Positions 58,111-61,001 of a stretch of 61,001 bases of DNA are shown here, piece by piece; the first letter of the stretch is position 1; each line of letters begins with the position of its first letter. The stretch is from Enterocola sp045654205 (GTDB lineage: Bacteria; Bacteroidota; Bacteroidia; Bacteroidales; Paludibacteraceae): assembly GCA_045654205.1 (NCBI GenBank), contig JAZOMZ010000007.1:1-61001 (forward strand), read 5' to 3'. A program made the translations under genes and the position numbers. The notes beneath the pieces are model-generated. The model did not search any database, was not told where the DNA came from, and saw nothing but the letters and a program-made list of their open reading frames with translations.

Positions 58111-61001
58111 TTATTTAATTTCGCAGTTTGCATCATCTTCTTCGTCTGTAAGCTTGATGGTTGCTGTAGCAGTAGGAACTTCTGTAGAGTTACCACATTG
58201 AGCTTCTCCCTCAGCTACTTTTAGGGTAGCTTTAATGACATATTCTTCATCATCACGTTCACCATTACCATAGCCCCAGTCTGCAGGACGAGGGATACGA
58301 TATGTGTATTTATCGTTGTTTTCTTGGATGATAACACCATCTACTTTATTTAGTTCTCCTGTGGTATATTCTAGCTCATATTCATAACCAGAAGGGTTGT
58401 TTACTTGAACCATAACAGCCTCCCATGGAGTGGTTTCACCATTTGCTGGTGTCAATGTAAGAGATATACTTAGGTCTGTTCCTTCCATATCTTCTATGAT
58501 ATTACCTAGATTTGTTCTACGAGAACCTTTAATCCAGTTTGTTAAGTCAGTTGCAGATTGTGTTATGCTTGCAGATGTGTTATATGAATTATAACCAGTT
58601 TCTCCATTATAACAACTCTTTTCTGCACCAGTACCACAATCTATGTAGTGACGACCTTTATTGTTTTGCCAGAATTTAAGTTCACGATTCATTGGAGTGC
58701 CACTTGTGCCTATAGCACCAAGGTCTCCTTTGTATCCGTTTATTTTAGTTGTTAATGTAGCTTCTGAAAGAGCTGCTGCACTGTGTTTTGCCCAGCGCGC
58801 TTTTACTACAGCCACGAAACAAGGGTCTTCCAACAAACCTTTAAATGTTTGATTAGAGCCGTTGTATGTTCCTCTGCCTCCAGTATATCTACCAGTAAAC
58901 CAGAATGGTGCAGAGCAACCGTCTGTATATACTTTATCTACATTTTTAATTAATAGTCCTTCTGAACTATTTGCATTATAATCTCCAAAATAACTAGGAC
59001 ATTGGTTATCGAAACTTAACTCTTGGTCCCAAAGTGGACGTGCTTCTATCTTAGCGTTAGCTTTGCTTCCGTCGTAAACAAAGAAGTTACTTGCACGATA
59101 ACCATCGATATTTTTCGCAAATTCTGTTATAATAAACCAATCTGCCCATGATTCATAGTCGATAAGTTTTTGAACTTCAGTGAAGTTGCCTGCTTTAAGT
59201 TCTTTTTCAAATTTGTTGAACTTATCTTTTATTGAGTTAAATACAACTGACCAATCGCCAGCACCTTTATTATTGTCAAGGTCTTCTTCTTCAATATCTC
59301 CTTTTTCAGGATATTCAATCTCGAAGCGTTGGTCTATTTGTGTATCGTATGTGTCTAAACCATCGTGACCAGAATATGTAGATTTGAATGTTTTTTGGTC
59401 GCCAGAAGTATTTTCGTAGCGGTCTACTATATCAGTTTTGTCGAACTTCACAATGAAACCTTCTTGAGTGGTATTACCATTGATATCTTGTTTCCATGCT
59501 ACGTTTACACGTTTTTCATTGGCAGTAATTTTGTCCATAAGCACGTAAACACCCTTGTATTTGCCATTTACAACTAGCTCTACATAACGGCTGCTTACGC
59601 CCCAACCACCTGTCATTTCTTTATATGTGTCAAACATAAGGCGGTTACGCATTAGAGAAGGGTCTGCTGCCGCAGCATAAAGAACCCAGTCTTTATCTTC
59701 TGCATTGCCTACACCTAATAGGTTAGCTTTACCTGTATCTACATCACCTTTGTCGTTTTTTGTTTTTTCTTTACCAGTTACAAAAGCGTAAGATTTCTTA
59801 AGGAAGTTCATAGAAGAAGAACCACGATAGTTCATACGTGCTTTGCGGTCGTAAACTACAGCTCCTTTATCAAATATTTTTACGTCAACAGAGATTTTAG
59901 CCTTCATCTTGTCTGAACTAGCATTTTTAGAAGGAGTGCCTCCGAAGTCATTTACAGGAAAGTCGCCACCACCTGTATTAACAGAAATAACAGGTAATGT
60001 CATACTAACACCTTTAAATGTTTGTTCTGTGGTAGCATTTGCTGTTACAGTTAAAATGTTTGAGAATTGTTCGCCAACATCGTATGTTACTTTACAGCGA
60101 TATTGTCCGCTTACGTTAGGACGGAAGTTGTTACATTTTGAAGAACCATTTTCCATACCTAAAACATCGTAATCTACACCAGCTGCGGTGTTTGTGCTAG
60201 CACAGTCTTTCCACCCTGTACCGTCATTAAATTGCCAAGTATAACCTTTTACTTTTGTAGCACCTTGATCTGTATAGTCTGCTAAACCATCATTTTTCAC
60301 GTACATTGCCACAAAATCTACTGGGTCGTTAGGATCTACTTTTAAGTCGCCTAGCGCTGCAATTGTAGCACCTGCTTCTTGTACTGTAAGAGTTACAGTG
60401 TTTGAAGTAGAAGTTAGATCAGCACATTCTTTGTGTGTAGCTTTTACTGAGTAAATTACATCACCTACATTTGAAGAACTAACATTGGTAGTTTGAGAAG
60501 CCATATCCTCTACTTTTGCATTACCCTTATAAAGTTCATATTTTGTGTTAGAAGGGTTGTATGTGGCATCAGAAATAGAAAGCACAGAAGGTTTATCTTG
60601 TCCTACAGTTAGAGGATTTAAAGAAATCTCTGGAGCCACAGGAGCTGTATTCCAACCAGTAAAGTTGTAACCATCGAGAGTAGGTTTACTTGTAGTAAGA
60701 GTTAAAGCTACATTATAAATTTTTGTTTGTGCAGCAGGAGGGTTAACACCACCATTTGCATCATATGTAATTGTGTATTGATTAGCTGTCCATTTAGCAT
60801 AAAGGGTAATATTTGCAGAGTATGCAGTTGCTCCTAGCGATGTTACAGCGCTTCCTGTACAAGCAGAAGTTGTAAACCAACCTCCAAATGTATAACCTGC
60901 TTTAGTTGCTGTTTTTAATTCTGTTGCTGTTCCATAAGTATGCGTTGTTGGATAACCGTTTGCATGAGTACCAGAGAAATTTGCACCACCTTGGTCTTTG
61001 T
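58111..61001 (-). CDS. CotH kinase-domain surface protein with InlB-type repeats (5' end outside window)
   Basis: Open from the right window edge to the stop at 58111, at least 962 residues, so the N-terminus is missing. The visible N-terminal part has InlB B-repeat (Flg_new) units: AGYTFGGWFTT, ITLYAKWTANQYTITYDANGG, GYNFTGWNTA. An Ig-like stretch follows, then a CotH domain (MNYRGSSSMNFLKKSYAFVT, MRNRLMFDTYKEM, YVELVVNGKYKGVYVLMDKI, EARPLWDQELSFDNQ). CotH proteins include kinases of the spore coat, and their Bacteroidota relatives are surface proteins of unclear role. The C-terminus (TIKLTDEEDDANCEIK) lacks a T9SS domain, unlike its neighbour. Confidence 0.85.
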   Translation of the reverse strand, partial: KDQGGANFSGTHANGYPTTHTYGTATELKTATKAGYTFGGWFTTSACTGSAVTSLGATAYSANITLYAKWTANQYTITYDANGGVNPPAAQTKIYNVALTLTTSKPTLDGYNFTGWNTAPVAPEISLNPLTVGQDKPSVLSISDATYNPSNTKYELYKGNAKVEDMASQTTNVSSSNVGDVIYSVKATHKECADLTSTSNTVTLTVQEAGATIAALGDLKVDPNDPVDFVAMYVKNDGLADYTDQGATKVKGYTWQFNDGTGWKDCASTNTAAGVDYDVLGMENGSSKCNNFRPNVSGQYRCKVTYDVGEQFSNILTVTANATTEQTFKGVSMTLPVISVNTGGGDFPVNDFGGTPSKNASSDKMKAKISVDVKIFDKGAVVYDRKARMNYRGSSSMNFLKKSYAFVTGKEKTKNDKGDVDTGKANLLGVGNAEDKDWVLYAAAADPSLMRNRLMFDTYKEMTGGWGVSSRYVELVVNGKYKGVYVLMDKITANEKRVNVAWKQDINGNTTQEGFIVKFDKTDIVDRYENTSGDQKTFKSTYSGHDGLDTYDTQIDQRFEIEYPEKGDIEEEDLDNNKGAGDWSVVFNSIKDKFNKFEKELKAGNFTEVQKLIDYESWADWFIITEFAKNIDGYRASNFFVYDGSKANAKIEARPLWDQELSFDNQCPSYFGDYNANSSEGLLIKNVDKVYTDGCSAPFWFTGRYTGGRGTYNGSNQTFKGLLEDPCFVAVVKARWAKHSAAALSEATLTTKINGYKGDLGAIGTSGTPMNRELKFWQNNKGRHYIDCGTGAEKSCYNGETGYNSYNTSASITQSATDLTNWIKGSRRTNLGNIIEDMEGTDLSISLTLTPANGETTPWEAVMVQVNNPSGYEYELEYTTGELNKVDGVIIQENNDKYTYRIPRPADWGYGNGERDDEEYVIKATLKVAEGEAQCGNSTEVPTATATIKLTDEEDDANCEIK

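Overview
The window reads as chromosomal DNA of a Bacteroidota bacterium, most likely a Bacteroidales. The evidence is promoters of the TTTG-N19-21-TAnnTTTG type (not -35/-10), AT-rich spacers, a sprA gene adjacent to ruvA, T9SS-type C-terminal sorting domains, an oadGAB sodium-pump operon, and DUF3467 and DUF4465 proteins. No plasmid or phage genes are seen.

Layout. (1) 1-300: intergenic, with two consensus promoters in tandem firing out of the left edge. (2) 303-1954 (-): a small lipoprotein and a membrane-anchored metallophosphoesterase. (3) 2029-19886 (-): one uninterrupted str-S10-spc-alpha ribosomal super-operon (rpsL, rpsG, fusA, rpsJ through rplQ) including secY, map, infA, rpmJ and rpoA, driven by a clear promoter at 19948-19979 and closed by a terminator at 1977-2011. 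A DUF3467 gene sits just upstream without its usual rpoBC neighbours. (4) 20486-32395 (+): a PgpH-like HD phosphodiesterase, a secreted papain-like protease with a T9SS tail, an MlaE/MlaF lipid transporter pair, exonuclease III, a small membrane protein, mutL, gltX, a GHL10-type glycosidase and birA. (5) 32402-38014 (-): comF and an oligosaccharide flippase, then oadG-oadA-oadB. BirA, encoded nearby, would biotinylate OadA. (6) 38211-46067 (-): sprA, the T9SS outer-membrane translocon, and ruvA. (7) 46171-50092 (-): a tight manC-lptB-alsT-DUF4465 unit. (8) 50216-52363: tRNA-Leu(CAA), a Fic AMP-transferase gene, and about 650 bp of repeat-rich DNA. (9) 52364-61001 (-): a surface-protein cluster made of a CotH/InlB-repeat protein (cut by the window end), a 1711-residue beta-helix/carbohydrate-binding protein with a T9SS tail, and a small protein with a C-terminal membrane-sorting tail.

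Logic. Most of the window is housekeeping. Its accessory theme is export to the cell surface: SprA is the exit channel, and the protease and the 1711-residue protein look like its cargo.

The least explained signals are not ordinary genes. One is a six-copy TGCACAA half-site array directly after fic, alternating in orientation every 21 bp. Another is a neighbouring array of inverted repeats with a 63-bp period. A third is a three-copy family of two-part hairpin elements at gene 3' ends, one copy of which carries a REP-like sequence nested in its loop.
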